A DNA stretch of 64,000 nucleotides. It comes from Sclerodactyla briareus (Eukaryota; Echinodermata; Holothuroidea; Dendrochirotida; Sclerodactylidae). The notes beneath the pieces were generated by a model. The model had not been told where the DNA came from, did not search any database, and saw nothing but the letters and a program-made list of their open reading frames with translations. Position numbers and translations under genes: made by a program. The stretch lies in contig JAODTK010005669.1 in NCBI GenBank assembly GCA_026419785.1, forward strand, positions 77,501 through 141,500, given 5' to 3'. Shown piece after piece: positions 1-12,175 of the stretch (positions are counted from its first letter, which is position 1; every line of letters starts with the position of its first letter).

Positions 1-60
1 ATGTATAAGGCTGGGATTCCATAGTTTCATATGCGTATCCGGGTGGATGTAAAACCACAT
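1..60 (+). repeat. Truncated copy of the MITE end found at 156
   Basis: Bases 1-60 repeat, in the same orientation, the first ~60 bases of the element beginning at 156 (GGCTGGGATTCCATAG followed by the same subterminal sequence). Only the left end is present and the window edge cuts the flank. It may be a second insertion or a partial duplication. Confidence 0.6.
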
Positions 61-155
61 AATTAGCACAAAAACCTTTACATCCAGGAGGTCAATAAGT
101 TGTCTAGAACTGGTAAGTAGGTTCATTATGGTAAAAAAAAGTCAAATAAATTGTA

Positions 156-551
156 TAGGCTGGGATTCCATAGTTTCATATGCGTATCCGGGCTGGATGT
201 GAAAACCACATATTTATGAAAAACGAACATTTGATTCAGAAGAGAAAACACTGCAACGTTTATGCGAAAAGACCATACAAATGCAGAGTCCATGCATATT
301 TGCGTTGCTCGACTTTTTAAGGAAGATAATCCATAGAATTAATAATTCGCGGTGTGATACGCAATCGCATTGGTACGTGTGCCTTTTTCGCTATTACAGC
401 GTTGGTTTGCTTCCATTTATGATTTTGTGGCCTCTGTGTAACCCATGTCTATCTTGCAAACTAAATAGGCCAAATTCAGACACTGGCCCCCACTCAGTTG
501 ACGTAAATTGGCAATTTTCACATACCCTACGATCTATGGAATCCTAGCCTA
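156..551. mobile_element. MITE with 18-bp terminal inverted repeats
   Basis: The left end TAGGCTGGGATTCCATAG (156-173) is mirrored with one mismatch at the right end (534-551). The 396-bp interior has no convincing coding content, and the 88-codon ORF inside it is not supported. No clean target duplication is visible at the ends, so the superfamily is not assigned. Confidence 0.6.
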
Positions 552-1165
552 ATGTGCCGAAGGCCATTAATATCCCAGCTCATGTACACGGATGCTGGTT
601 GGCTTCATGAAACTGATATCCCGTTACGTAGTGAAGTGAATCTCTGTCCCGTTATGCGGCTTTAACGCCGCATTGGTACACGGGTAACTATTTTTTGCCA
701 AGCTGTTCTCGTTCCATCTATTCGAAATAAGTTGAAGTACGGGAATGCTTTCACACAGACATGGCTGGACGTGAATTTGGTATTTGTGGCCGGAGTTATT
801 CCGCACTCCTCACCACACTATGGAGTCCCACATCCAGAGTTCAGTAACTTAACAGTTCGGAAGTACCTACGTTTAGTCAAGACTAACTTCGTTCGTATTC
901 CGGGAGCTGCTCGGCCGGTGATGTATAATTACACCTGTTGTAATGGGTCATTCAATTGTTTTTGGGGAAGTTTTTTTTTCGCTGCCTTTTTATTACCGAG
1001 GGACAGTTATCAAACTGAATCTTCGAGAGCAAAACCACAGAACATGTTGCTAGTGGTGATGGGGTGCGGAATGAAACTTGTCTTCATTAAATGTCGAATG
1101 CACGTGTGAGCAGACTGAACATCTTCCTATTGCTGTAATCGGTGTGCAGTTAGTCGGCATGAACT
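552..1165. other. Non-coding, nothing recognised
   Basis: ORFs of 60-125 codons occur here but none shows a recognisable motif or splice context. I see no repeat that I can pair with another part of the window. Confidence 0.4.
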
Positions 1166-1560
1166 TTAACTTACTATACGCCTCGTGTTATGCTTCCACC
1201 CAAGGTGCTTCAGCTGAATAAGGAATCTTAGCCGGAAATTGTAGAGGCTCCAGTTTTTGTTTTGGGTGTGGAAGGACACCGGCGAATCTCGCTTACTCTT
1301 TTCGAAGAGTGACCTGAGTAAGAGGAAGGGGTGAGAATTCCGGCTCCCGGGATCGCCATTTAGCGTCCCCATCCGACACAACGGGAGGGTAGCTTCATCT
1401 GTTCATTCGCGCAGCCCAATTTCCTACACGAGAAAGAAGCCGGGTGAAGTTGGTGTCATACGTCTGTGGAGGGTTTAAATCAGGGACCTCAGGCTTACGG
1501 GCAGACACTCTACCGTTCCTGCCACCTCACCGGGCCGGGCGAAACACACACACACACGTT
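1166..1560 (-). repeat. tRNA-headed SINE (family 1)
   Basis: Read on the minus strand, 1540 down to about 1470 resembles a tRNA: an A-box-like GGTAGAGTGTCTGCC, then a degenerate B box (TGATTTAAACCC). The body then runs to about 1170. The body, including ACACCGGCGAA, GAAGAGTG and GGATCGCCA on the + strand, recurs at 8870-9140, which shows this is an interspersed family. A short CA run (1550-1557) precedes the head. The 71-codon minus ORF across the body is incidental. Confidence 0.65.
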
Positions 1561-2790
1561 AAAATATGCCTGACTTTTAACCTGGCGGAAAGCTGAGCAG
1601 CGATTCAGTCGGTCTATGTCATAAAATCACCTCTGAAATAGCGAGTTCTCGCTCAGTATGGCTTCAATAAGCCAAATTGAACGTCCGATGTTGAGGGATT
1701 ATTCGGACAAAGACTGATCCTCAAATTGTCGTTGAAATTCTATACTTATCTACATCTTCACACTAACCAGTTCTATGGAAAATAATGAATGAGAATGATA
1801 ATTACGTATGAGCGACTAATTGAAAATTGGGTTTCGAATAGGTTGGTCAAAACGCATGAAGGACAAATTCCCACCCGTCTGCAGAAGAAAGTCGTAAGCT
1901 GTCCTTCCTGCCGGATCAAGCCGAATGGATGCAAACGTGTACACGATGTACGGCATTGGATTCCATGGAATATAATTCAAGTTCTTTTACCTGATGTGTC
2001 ACAAATCAAATTATTGCAGAGGGTAGATTCGTGGTATGTGTGTTGCATGCAGGGACCAGTGATAGGTAAGACTTTCGAGCCTGGTCCAACAAGACAGTAT
2101 GGACTATAACTTTTTATTTAAAGAGGGGAGAAAAGGAGAGGAAGAGGAAGGAAAGTAGGCTGGAGAAGAAAAGCATTGAAATATAGGACACAAATATACT
2201 GATAGGATTGTAACATTAAACGAATTTTCTCATCTTAAAAGAATTCACAGTGTTTAACTTCTCAAAAACTGGTTCGAAGAGTGCAGAGGTTTACACAAGT
2301 TTCCGTATTTGATTTCTATTCTCTACTGGAAAAAACGTATTGTGTGCAATACAATTCATCAACCTCCGGTTGAAATTATATCAGCACGTTTGGAATTTGT
2401 GCACAAATTACCCCAGTTGATACTTTAAAGAGATCGAAGACAGTCGGTTATTTCAGCCATTGAATGCTGTGTGGTGAAGCCAAAATGGTATTACATATAT
2501 TACGTACTATACGTTTTTATAACCGATGAAAGCAACTAAGGAACAACTGATAGGCTTGCACACCTTCACACCAGGAGGAATATAGAGGAAGGGCAGTTAC
2601 ACTAATACATCATGATGAGTTGGGGTGCTAATTTTTAAATGATTCATGATACCATTTACTCTTGAAAGTTTATTAGAAACAATAGTGGACACCTGTTGCC
2701 AGGTTAAAATTTTCATCAGTTTTCACCAAGGAAAGTGTCTGAGGCAATGCATTTATGTCTAATCCGGTTAGAATGAACGGCAAATATCAC
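1561..2790. other. Non-coding, nothing recognised
   Basis: A 106-codon + ORF at 1789-2109 has no motif I recognise. No paired repeats or splice-flanked exons were seen. The 2110-2200 stretch is purine-rich. Confidence 0.35.
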
Positions 2791-3269
2791 TCGTATCTTT
2801 TTATTTGCTGTCAAAAATCAGAAGAGCTTCGTACTCAAAATAATCAATCTCCAACAATCCAAAACAGAAGAATGTGAAATTCGATTCTGCAGGAGAGCAT
2901 TTTATCATTATTGACGAAATAGAAAACAATGGTCCTAAAATTGACCACTGTGGTACACCTATATTATTAGTCAATTTATCAGAAGAACTATTCTCACAAT
3001 GAACATACATGATGTTGACGGTATCAAAGGATTTTGAGGGAACAATGAAAGGAGCGGGGGGGGGGGGGGAAACATTTGCTGTTATCATCTGAGCCTGTGT
3101 GGAAATTTAATCAACAATTGTGAAACGGGCAATGTGGTAGTTGACTGGTTCCATCCGAAAAAATTATGAGTAACTAAATGAATTGATATAGTAAAATATT
3201 ATAAACCAGATACGCCAAAAAGATATTGGAACGCTCGAATAGACCTCTGTTGGAAAATAATTTGGAACC

Positions 3270-3301
<32 letters not shown>

Positions 3302-3960
3302 ACCTTATTGGCAATTTTTCAGCTGGTTTTGGAGAAGATACCTCATGAGGAGGAAAGATTATAGATTGAAGTGTCAAAGGTAGTGAAAAAAGCTCGGGCA
3401 TATGTTCATTTTGAGAAATCATTAAAAATGTCACATGACCAGTACTCGTTCCACTTTTCAATTTACAGCAAAACGAGTCGGAAATTTTCACTCAGTAGCG
3501 ACAAAATAATTCACTGAATAATATTTATGAAATCTAAAAGAGGTCTTGACACCACTATACTAGCCTTTCTGCCAATTCCTCGCCCATTGGAGCCTCCGGA
3601 AATTAGTATATGTTTGAGATATAATCTTCGCCGTGCGAAAAGTCTCCGTTAAAATCAGGGTCTTGATCCTGGCGAGATTTAATATTAAATTTTCAAATTC
3701 AACGCCTTCCTGGCTGCATTTTCATCATTAGGACAAATGCCATTAAGCATAATAAAACCCATCCTTTTCTTTCATTCTCGTTTATAACACTTCTCAGAGG
3801 AATATGATTGTTGATGTGGCCAAATATCTGAAGGTAACACGTCTTGTATTTTACCAATTGAAAAGACAGGATATTGATAGTAGTCAGAAAAGTCACTTCC
3901 GAAAACACCACTTTCTCTTTTATCAACACTCGTGTTAGCAATATGGTCCAACGTCAATTA
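2750..3960 (-). mobile_element. LINE (non-LTR retrotransposon) remnant: endonuclease end and RT fragment
   Basis: On the minus strand, the stretch from about 3957 to 3800 encodes a piece resembling the C-terminal end of an APE-type endonuclease (TLDHIANTSVD, then GVFGSDFSD...YPVF, which matches the family pattern TLIDHI.TN ... DISDHYPVF). About 0.8 kb further on, 3050-2860 encodes SKSFDTVN and, in the same frame, GVPQWSILGPLF, which are typical RT palm-region motifs of CR1/Jockey-like LINEs. Stops and frameshifts separate the parts, and a 30-C run (3272-3301) lies between them. The catalytic YADD region was not found. This is a dead, 5'- and 3'-truncated copy; the clade is not assigned. Confidence 0.7.
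3272..3301 (+). repeat. Poly-C homopolymer run
   Basis: An uninterrupted run of about 30 C. Similar runs lie at 6525-6562, 11659-11687 and 44739-44754, with a long G run at 26605-26642. Run length is likely to be unreliable in any assembly. Confidence 0.95.
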
Positions 3961-4139
3961 TCATAAGCTACTGCATTTTTTTTTATAGTCCTTTCCATAT
4001 CGGTGGACAGACTTGTCATCTCTCAAAACAGGTATACTCGTAAAAACAATGTGATTCTTCATTCATACCGCATACTGTAGCGGCATTTATGGAGTCCCAG
4101 CGTAAGGATTAAGCCCGCAGAAGGTAGATTTTGCGTTTC

Positions 4140-4435
4140 AGTACTTCTATTCTGCATATTTATTTTTATTTGTATATGGTCTACTTTCGAGCAGAGGACG
4201 AACTATTCAAGGCCCACAAGCGTTAAGCTGCAGACCTGAATACTGCACCTCATTGTCAAGGATAAGGCAATGCCTCTGTGGCAGTACATTATCGTGAGGA
4301 TGGTAAGGATGGCAACTTGCACCCACCCCTAGTTTGCCCCTGCTCAGTCCCTTGTGCTAACCCGACCGGGATTCGAACCCGAGTCTCCTGTGTGGGAGGC
4401 CGATGCTCTACCACTGTGCCAACCACCCGGTTATT
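4140..4435 (-). repeat. tRNA-headed SINE (family 2), tRNA-Gly(CCC)-like head
   Basis: On the minus strand, 4432 down to 4357 reads as a near-complete tRNA-like sequence: an A box in TTGGCACAGTGGTAGAGCA, an anticodon-arm region CCTCCCACACAGGAG like tRNA-Gly(CCC), and a perfect B box GGTTCGAATCC. The body down to about 4140 carries AGGCATTGCCTTAT, GGTGCAGTATTCA and GGGCCTTGAATAG, all found again in the + oriented copy at 15085-15345. A T run (4434-4453) flanks the head. It is a SINE rather than a tRNA gene because the acceptor ends do not pair and the body is shared with another copy. Confidence 0.8.
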
Positions 4436-4453
4436 TTTTTTTTTTTTTTTTTT

Positions 4454-5861
4454 CATTATGAGAGGAGATAAAAGAAAACCCCCCACCATATCGTTTCAGC
4501 AGTTCACCTAATGAGACGTATCCACATTATTACGAAACGGTCAGGCTGATCGTGTCACAGAATGTTAGGACACCATTAATATAATAGGACTCCTGAGACT
4601 TGAGAGTGTTACCAACTGTTTTCCTGAATCCCGTGGATTTAGTGTGGTCTAAGATTCGTGACATTCATACCGTGGTATACGGTATAAAAGCTGTTATGGC
4701 AAATGATTGGAGTAGCCTATCACATTTTGATACGTCACAATATTCCAATTTAAGAGATATGGTAAAACTGGTAGGAAACACAGGTACTCAAACCTGCCTT
4801 CGATCAAAAGCATATACATTAGAGTTTGTTCTTTTTGGCACCCTACCGAAAGGTGCATTCCCTTTTTGTCATTTGGGGGAACAAATGAATGAAGCGCGCG
4901 CGGCATCTAATCGAAGAAGCCTGCGCTTTACGCGTACGGTAGGTTATATAACGTTTCAACGGCTTGGACATCTCTTCTAACACCGTATCACGCCACGATA
5001 CGATTGTTATTCAAGGCAGCGGCAGTCTATACATTAACACTGCGATAAAACTACCAACTGTAAATCAGGCATAGTAAGTGCGTGGATTTGTTTGACCTTT
5101 CTCGGTTAATAGATGGCTTCAAACCAATGACCTGTCAGTATCGAACTCAACGGGGGTAATCGGAACACTTTATTATTCATAGTCAGGTCAGTTAGAGAAA
5201 TTATCTATACAGTATATTATTATCATTATATTACACCGATGAATGATTATATATGCGCAAAATCAAGAAGTTGAGTTTTAATGCGACTTTAAAAAACACA
5301 AAACGAAATAAAATAAACACCAAAGGAGGGAAATATCGCGCAACTATGCGGAGGAAGATTATCCAGAGCTGTGTGGGGGTGCAAGGTAGCTGAAAGCCAT
5401 CTCACACTCGCTTCTCGGATGGTCGATTTATAAGGGTGGATTGGAGGAAGAAGACAGAAGTGCCCGGACGAGGAACATATATATACAATAAGGTCCTGGA
5501 GGTAGTTTTGGAGCCAGGCATGCAGGCACTTGAAAAGGTACGTGAGGATCCGACCGAAAGGTCATGCGCATCTTGCATGGAATGCAGTACTACAAGCAAT
5601 CGCACTAACCATGTATACTTGCTGTTTTGGCGCAGAACATTGTGAGGCAGAATGAACTCGAGGAGACTAAGATGCACGGAGAGGGTTGCGCTATTCTCCA
5701 GTATGCTCCAGTTAGCGACCCAATGCGATATGAACTCGCAGTAGGCGGAAGTATTAGCTAATCATTAATACTACTACTATTCTGTCAAAGTAATAATACC
5801 AGGCGGTAATTATGAAAATCAATCCATACTACCTACAGCTGCGTACCTCAGCTTTATCCCC
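4454..5861. other. Non-coding, nothing recognised
   Basis: The longest ORF (4600-4980, +, 126 codons) has no recognisable domain or splice context. No paired repeats were noted. Confidence 0.35.
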
Positions 5862-6150
5862 CAGTGGCGTACCCACGGGGGAGGAAAAGGGCGTGTTGGT
5901 CAGAACACCCCTCCCCCTTACGACCCAGTGATCATCAAATTTGTAACACTGAAACTTTTTTTAAAGTTCAGTAGAGGTTTTTCAGATGTTATTCAGCACA
6001 CTGTTGCAGCGCATGGGTTAGGAGGCCCATAAAATTGTACTGATTTGCAATAGGAAGGGTGAGGCAATTTGTGGGCGCACTTCCCTGGTCCTGTCTCCAA
6101 CCCCCTCCCCCCCCCCTCCGCCCAAGAAAAATATCTCGGTTCGCGGCCTG
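5862..6150. mobile_element. hAT-like MITE, degraded copy of the 13560-13823 family
   Basis: It starts with CAGTGGCGTACCCAC and G-rich sequence and ends with a C-rich tract followed by CGGTTCGCGGCCTG. The interior stretch near 6050-6095 (AGGGTGA, GGGCGC, CTTCC) matches the reverse complement of 13610-13645, and the right end matches the reverse complement of the left end of that copy. The flanking 8-mers agree poorly, so this insertion is older. It is non-coding. Confidence 0.6.
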
Positions 6151-8869
6151 ACAGCCTCTATGTTTCTCGCAACATTCCCATACAGCATAGTCTACGCCAA
6201 CTAACCGAGACGGCATCAATTAGCTCTGAAAGCGGTTGTGTATGGTGAATGATTAGAGTTTAGTCGCCGAAATATGTTTCATTGGGGTTTTTAAGGACAG
6301 AAATAGGAAATCAAACCAATCTGAGAGTAATCTGAATATATATGTAAACACAGGAATTGAAAGAAATCAAATATAAAGTCAAAGTGTTTGCCTCACACTG
6401 TCGTCATTCATGCGGACGCATCCGATATGGAGTTCACACAGTGGTTATCGAGAGTCTCAGTCTCGGAGGGGTAGGGGGGGTGAGATCGGGAACCAAGAGT
6501 AAAGTGCGCCTCATTATAGCTTCACCCCCCCCCCCCCCCCCCTCCCCCCCCCCCCCCCCCCCATGAGCAAATAATGAGGCCCCGCGGAAACATGGCGCGC
6601 GAAATTCGATGAAACAACAACTGGAACACGCTTACTGAACAGTAAACGAGTGTATTTTGTGTTGAACATTTACTGATCAACAAGACCCCAACTCTTCCTC
6701 GCGAACACTTGAGTTCACAACACAACGCCGCGGATCATAGTTAATCGTCTGATTGGAAAGTCTCAATCGGTCGGTTGGTGCTACGCAATACACTTCAATG
6801 TAGTGTTAAGAGTGGTCCCTTTTCTTGTTGGATATGGGAGCGTCATACGATTACATCAGAGATGTTCTGATCTTTCGCTCGCAAGCGCATGCAGTGAAAA
6901 GCATTCCTGACTCTACGTCGACGTGTGGCCACACAGTACTATATATATCGATGGGCAGGCTATGAGACTGTGTTGTCAAATTAGTAGCCGCTCGCCACTC
7001 TAAACAACCGTGGGGAAACCATAGCACCTGCGGGATGGTGGGCAAAGTTCTTTCTTTAAAGAATAAACACAAACTTTTTATACTTGCCCAGGGCGTTGTT
7101 ACAGCTGTTGTTTATCAAATATTGCGGAGGAGATTTTAAGGCTTGTAAGTATCGAACTGTTAATAGGCCCAGGCCTAGTAACTCTCCTCACAAACGTCAT
7201 AAAGGGATCTTAAACCAGTTGTTTGCATATCCAGCATGTGGACCCTAGGGAGTTTAAATCAATAGAAGAGTAGGCTTATGCAGCTTGCAAACTTTGTCAC
7301 TCGTAATAGAATTCCTTTATTTATAATTGGTCCGGTCCATTTCACATCTTTGATGGAATTGAATTGTCTTACCATTGGAATAAACTCGTGGAGCATAATA
7401 AAACCACTTATTCATATACAAATGGAATTGCGAAAGGGCCACTACGGGATGGTCCTGAATTTTCTGCTCATGTCAGCTGGCCGGCGATTCGTTTAAAAAC
7501 TGACTTCCACGGAAACAAAAAACCTCAGATATACTTTTCGATACATCCGCCAAACATCCTTCACGCCAGTTTAATGGCAAATTAACTATTCAGTTTTCTT
7601 TTCACCAAGGTCTAAAGAAAAAGAAAACAATTGCGTGCGTCTCAAAGCACTAAATTCATTGACCGCAGTTTTCGAAGCGACTGCAAAACAACATCTAAAT
7701 ACATAACATCGTAAATCACATTTATAAATACTGCGCCTCGGCTTTCCTAACCTCCCATTATAACGTCTCCTGGTTTTTAATTATGCAACAAAGGCCTGTT
7801 CATGTATTCCCTAAACACAGATATGTTGCATTTCCGGTGAAAGCGACTACGACTGCACGCGAATATCGGGTGTGCGTGAAGTGGATGGAGTTACGTTCTT
7901 TGTTCCTGGTGGCGGCTTGCCATGATCTAGTCCACGTGTTTAGTTGTTTCATTTAGACCATCATTTCTGTTTCCTTCCTGGCGGAGTCAGTTCTGGTGGG
8001 CGACTGGCGGAGCCCGCCCTCTACCTCCTCTGAAGGAGACGTAAAGGCAAAATTAGGAGTAAAAGTTACAACCACACGATGACTTTCTTGAAGGCTGCAT
8101 GTGGATCATGTCTGATTTATTCAGTGTCTTGAGACTGAATGGGAGTAATATTCCCAACATGCCCAGAATTTACTGACTTTTTTTTTTAATGATTGATCTA
8201 TAATATTGGGGAAGATCCCTGACGTTTCTCAGAATTTTTTTAAAGCTTCAGAGCACCTACGACCTCGATAAACACTGGAAGGTTTGCAATTTTTCAAGAC
8301 TGGTGAGCTAAACTGCTCACAATTAGCAGCAACAACAAGTACTGACCATTACGTGGTGCTTGTCACAACTCGTGACTAAAAAATTGGGAATAAGGGGGTA
8401 TAGTAATAAGGAATAGGTAATGAAGGAATAAAATTATTTCACTTTAGTTAAATTTGGACTCGAAGTTCACTAATTAGTTTAAGAACATATCACTGAAGAT
8501 TTTCTGTAGGCGTGAGGATTGGCATTGATCCAGAAAAGGAGAACTGTTCGATGCGCAAACATTTGTAACGTTCGTATTTGGCAGAGAAATCGTAACCTTC
8601 TAGTATCAAGTAAATATAGTCTTACTGTGTGTTGGCTAGTGTGATCCCCTATATGCACTATCAGAGTTGAGCATTCTCCAGCACGCCAATAATGTGTCCT
8701 TTCATCGAATCACGTGGTTCTTTTTTTTTCCAGAGACCGCAGAGATCCACGTTTGATCTAACCGCCGGTAGCATGCGGCTCACGTACAGGAGTGTATGAT
8801 TCAAACGATTGGTGAATGCACTCATCTTTTTTAAAACGCCTTGTCAACTGACAACAGTACTTATATAGT
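6151..8869. other. Non-coding, mostly unannotated; long C run at 6525-6562
   Basis: A C run of about 37, broken by one T, lies at 6525-6562. ORFs here (such as 7278-7585 +, in two frames) show no known motif. I see no paired repeats or credible exons. Confidence 0.35.
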
Positions 8870-9140
8870 TGTTAGTGGTGCATATTTGCCTGGCGTTTCT
8901 AGGAGATAGGGGGCTGGCTTAGTCGGAAAACTGTAGTTTCGGGTGGGGAGGCCACCGGCGAAAAACTCGCCTACCTTTTTGAAGAGTGCTCTGTCATGAG
9001 TAGCGGGGCAGGGGGTGGGAATTCCTGCTCCCAGGATCGCCACTCACCGTCTCCCTCCGACATACGAGAGTGCATAGCTTAACTCGCAGCCACTTTCATG
9101 ACGGCCTACACGAGAAGAATAGGGGTGACATTCGTGTCTG
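8870..9140 (-). repeat. SINE family 1, second copy
   Basis: The body matches 1170-1460 in the same orientation over several blocks (CCACCGGCGAA, GAAGAGTG, GGGAATTCCTGCTCCC, GGATCGCCACT, TCCGACA, CTACACGAGAA). The tRNA-like head is poorly preserved here; the sequence loses similarity after about 9130. Confidence 0.6.
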
Positions 9141-9344
9141 TGTCGACACCGGGTTTATTTTGAAAAAAACCCCAAAAAAGGACCTAGGTATGCAGGTAGA
9201 CTTTTACTCGGCCGTCACGCTCCGCTACTCATTCACTGGGTTGCCAAACTCGCTGGGCGCAAGGTCAAAGTATTGGAATCGTGAAAAATTATAAAGATAA
9301 AACAAAAATGTTATATTGATAGAGTCAAGATCCAGTCATCAGTT

Positions 9345-9755
9345 CAGACATTACATGTAAACTTCGGAGGAAGATTAATCGAAGTTTGTGGGAGGCGATG
9401 CATTTCGAGTACCATTGTGTAAGATCTAATAAAATGGCCCTCAGGCCCAGGTGGGACCTTGGACCAAAACTTCCTGAACACCCCGAGGTACAGCTGATAG
9501 ACATCAGTATGACGGAACATCAGCACTGTGCACCGAAAAAGTTGTAGGAAAGGTAGCGTTTTGCAGTTTTCTACTCATTGGCCCAATTTGCCCCTTTAAT
9601 GCCAATTGACCTTGACCGTTAGAAGGTCAACGGTGACCCATCAGTCAATAAAAATTGTGACCAAGTCTGGTCGAGATCATCAAAGCACGAACATGTTGTG
9701 GCCCAAAAAGCAAAATTTACAGACTGGATAGATAGATAGATATTAGATAGATTTA
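9345..9755 (+). repeat. Interspersed repeat A with GATA microsatellite tail
   Basis: The left part (9361-9535) matches the reverse complement of about 50745-51060: GATGCATTTCGAGTACCATTGTGT, GGTGGGACCTTGGACCAAAA and GCATCAGCACTGTGCACC have counterparts there. The right part (9540-9745) matches 59470-59690 directly (GTGACCCATCAGTCAA, GATCATCAAAGCA, TTTACAGACT) and both end in GATA repeats. Three dispersed copies with a simple-repeat tail suggest a retroposon 3' end or a SINE-like element. No ORF is supported. Confidence 0.7.
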
Positions 9756-11210
9756 TCGCGCGAATAGGACTCTCTCATTATTTCCTAATTCGCATGCTCA
9801 AGCGTAAATAAATGATTTCCCATTGTGCCTTGCGACCCTGTTGAGATAAACATAAACATATACATACAACTTCGAGAGGGCATGAAAATTCGGGACCAGC
9901 CGACACTGCCTCCTCTTGTCTGGGAGGAGGCACGGAACTTCGACAGCGGCACATGTAGAGGCTACGTCCCCGCCTATTTCTTGGGTGGGGGCGCTCTCGT
10001 CCGCTTGCGTTGGTCCAGATAGTCTTCTCTTGCCTAACCTCGGGTCTCCTGTGGAGCCGGTATAGTCAAGAGGAGGAATGGTGCCCACTAGGACTAACAG
10101 TTACTAGAAGATGCTGAGTAAAAACTTAAACCAAAAAATACGCTAAAAATAAAGCGTGCCTGCTGGGCTGTGTAGAAAACCGTCAATGACATTCTTCCAT
10201 CCGCCAGCTTCCCTGTGGGCACGCTCCAATGCCCTGCAATTGGATTACACAGCTCATCAGCCGGATTACTACATGCTAACAAAGCGAAATGTCAACTCTC
10301 TTTCTCTGCACAATCAGACCATGACAATGGTCCATAACAAACTTTGAAAGTTACAATCACAGGGAAACAACGGATCGAGGTGGGGGTTTGGACAATTACA
10401 GTACTTCTCTAAGCCATCTGCAATTGCTATTTAAAAAAAATCGTTTTTGCATGTTCAGAACCCACAACTTACTTTTATTTGTTGTTGTTGTTGTTGTTTG
10501 ATTTGCAGAAGTCTATCGAATTTCTTCGATTTTTAAACACTGCCCTATCTTGTTACTATGGGTTTTTTTTCATATTCAGTGCGCAGGAACGATGGTGGCA
10601 AAGAAGAAAGTGGATTGGGAAGGGTTGCGCTCATCAAACGTGCCGGAAGGGTGCTACCGAAGATGGTTGTATTATGTAAGGAAAAGTCTGCGTAAAGTCT
10701 TTGTAAGTACTCCAAATACTCTCCAATTTGTCTCGCCAGAGGTTTGTACAAGGAGGGACATACTGTGGTCACTCTGTGTGTGTCTGGCTGTATGTCTGTC
10801 CGTCTTTCTGTCTGTCCGTATGTAATGATCTACATAAATTTTGTATATTAATGGTAAAATAGCTCGAATACAAGATATCTCATGATCGGTAGATGCATCG
10901 TTAAGTATAGCTGGTGTAAACGACCCCCTGACCGAATTTGGGCGCAGTAGCATTGTTCCCACTTAATGTGCGCACGTAGAAACTCTAATTGCAGTATTTT
11001 CCCAATTATAGATCAGATAATAACGGGAATACCTCTATCAAATTCATCTCCTCATTATCTTTAGAATGACATATCAATACGGAACACAGCCATAGCGGTC
11101 GCGAAACTGAATATGGCTAGATCATTCGTAAACATTTAGCAAAATTGTGAAGAGAATGGAGAAAAACCAGCATTTTTTGTGACTTCACCATTACTTGCGT
11201 ACATGGGGAA
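9756..11210. other. Non-coding; CTGT-type microsatellite at 10780-10823
   Basis: The only structure seen is a degenerate CTGT/CCGT tetranucleotide tract (10780-10823) and a short GTT run (10480-10498). ORFs of 60-96 codons overlap in several frames without motifs. Confidence 0.4.
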
Positions 11211-11222
11211 GGTAGGATCGGA

Positions 11223-11657
11223 TTGCTCAACTTTGGCGATTTAGTTATATCACAGGTTAGAGAAAGAGTGATTTATGACCCTACAAAGTGGCAATGGCTG
11301 CTAATGCTTAAACGATCCCAGACTGACATAAAGGCTGAGAGTAATTTTGATTATTCAGGCTACAAATTGAGTGTCGCTAGGTATAAGACAAGTGCGCACA
11401 TCAATGTTAATGGCTATCCCATATCTGTGATCGATAGCGCGATCATTAAGGCTTCCAAGAAAAACCGCTCTGATCTCCTAATAAACAACGCCAATGAGAC
11501 CGAGCACAACCGCAAAATCCCTCCTGGGTTGTGGACTTTGACCCCGCGGTCACATCTCTTACTCGTACCCTCAAAAAGGACTTTGCCCGTTTTTAAAAAA
11601 GGACACTGCCCTAGGTGGTTTGTTAAACCAACCCCCAGTCGTGGCCCCCCCACGGCA

Positions 11658-11690
<33 letters not shown>

Positions 11691-12170
11691 CTAAGGGCTC
11701 TTCTAACCTCGGCCAAAATTACCTGTCGACCAGGAGACTCAAGGTACAAACCTTGGAATGAAGCTCAAATTTGCAAACACATCACGACTGGCAGCCCTAT
11801 CCATCTCACCAACAGCAATATTAGGTTAACTAAACCCCGAGCTTCGCCTGTGACGCCAGCAATGTGATTTATTAATTCTAGTGTAATATCTGCGCTACTG
11901 CGAGATATGTTGGCGAAACAGGTACCAGATTCAGGTGTTAAGATTCAATAATCACAAGCGGCCGATACGCGACAATGCATCTGGCCACCCAGTCGTTCAA
12001 AACTAAACTTCCCCAATCAACCATTAAATAACCTGCGAGTGCATAATTATTGATTCTGGTTCTCTACTGACGAACAGCGTAAACGTCAGGAAATTAAATG
12101 GGTCTTTAAAATCAATTCGCACTCACCGATTAAATGAGATATGGGCCACTCATGCATTACTCGTTCTATA
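11223..12170 (+). mobile_element. Penelope-like retroelement remnant: C-terminal region with GIY-YIG endonuclease
   Basis: The 214-codon ORF at 11223-11867 contains a block typical of the region linking RT to GIY-YIG in Penelope-like/GIY-YIG retroelements: NVNGYPISVIDSAIIKAS (pattern GYP..VI..A...A), then LRALLTSAKI, then CKHITTG (pattern RCKTCPHI.TG). After its stop the theme continues in shifted frames: RYVGETGTRFR near 11905-11940 (pattern YVGETG.RL..R), then FNNHKRPIRDN, then KRQEIKWVFKINSHSP near 12078-12130, which fits the usual end of such proteins (R..E..WI.KLNS..P.GLNE). A 29-base C run (11659-11687) interrupts the ORF as a proline tract. The 5' RT core is missing. At least two frameshifts are present, so this is a dead or badly read copy. 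Confidence 0.75.
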
Positions 12171-12175
12171 GTAAT

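Noticed and set aside
3272-3301. Poly-C run as telomeric or structural repeat
   Set aside because: Pure homopolymer inside a LINE remnant; similar runs lie near MITE ends. No telomere hexamer is present.
4357-4432. Functional tRNA-Gly gene on the minus strand
   Set aside because: A and B boxes are good but acceptor ends do not pair well and the sequence continues into a SINE body shared with 15085-15345.
4600-4980. 126-codon + ORF
   Set aside because: No recognisable family or context; single-frame openness in 1.4 kb of otherwise blank sequence is not persuasive.
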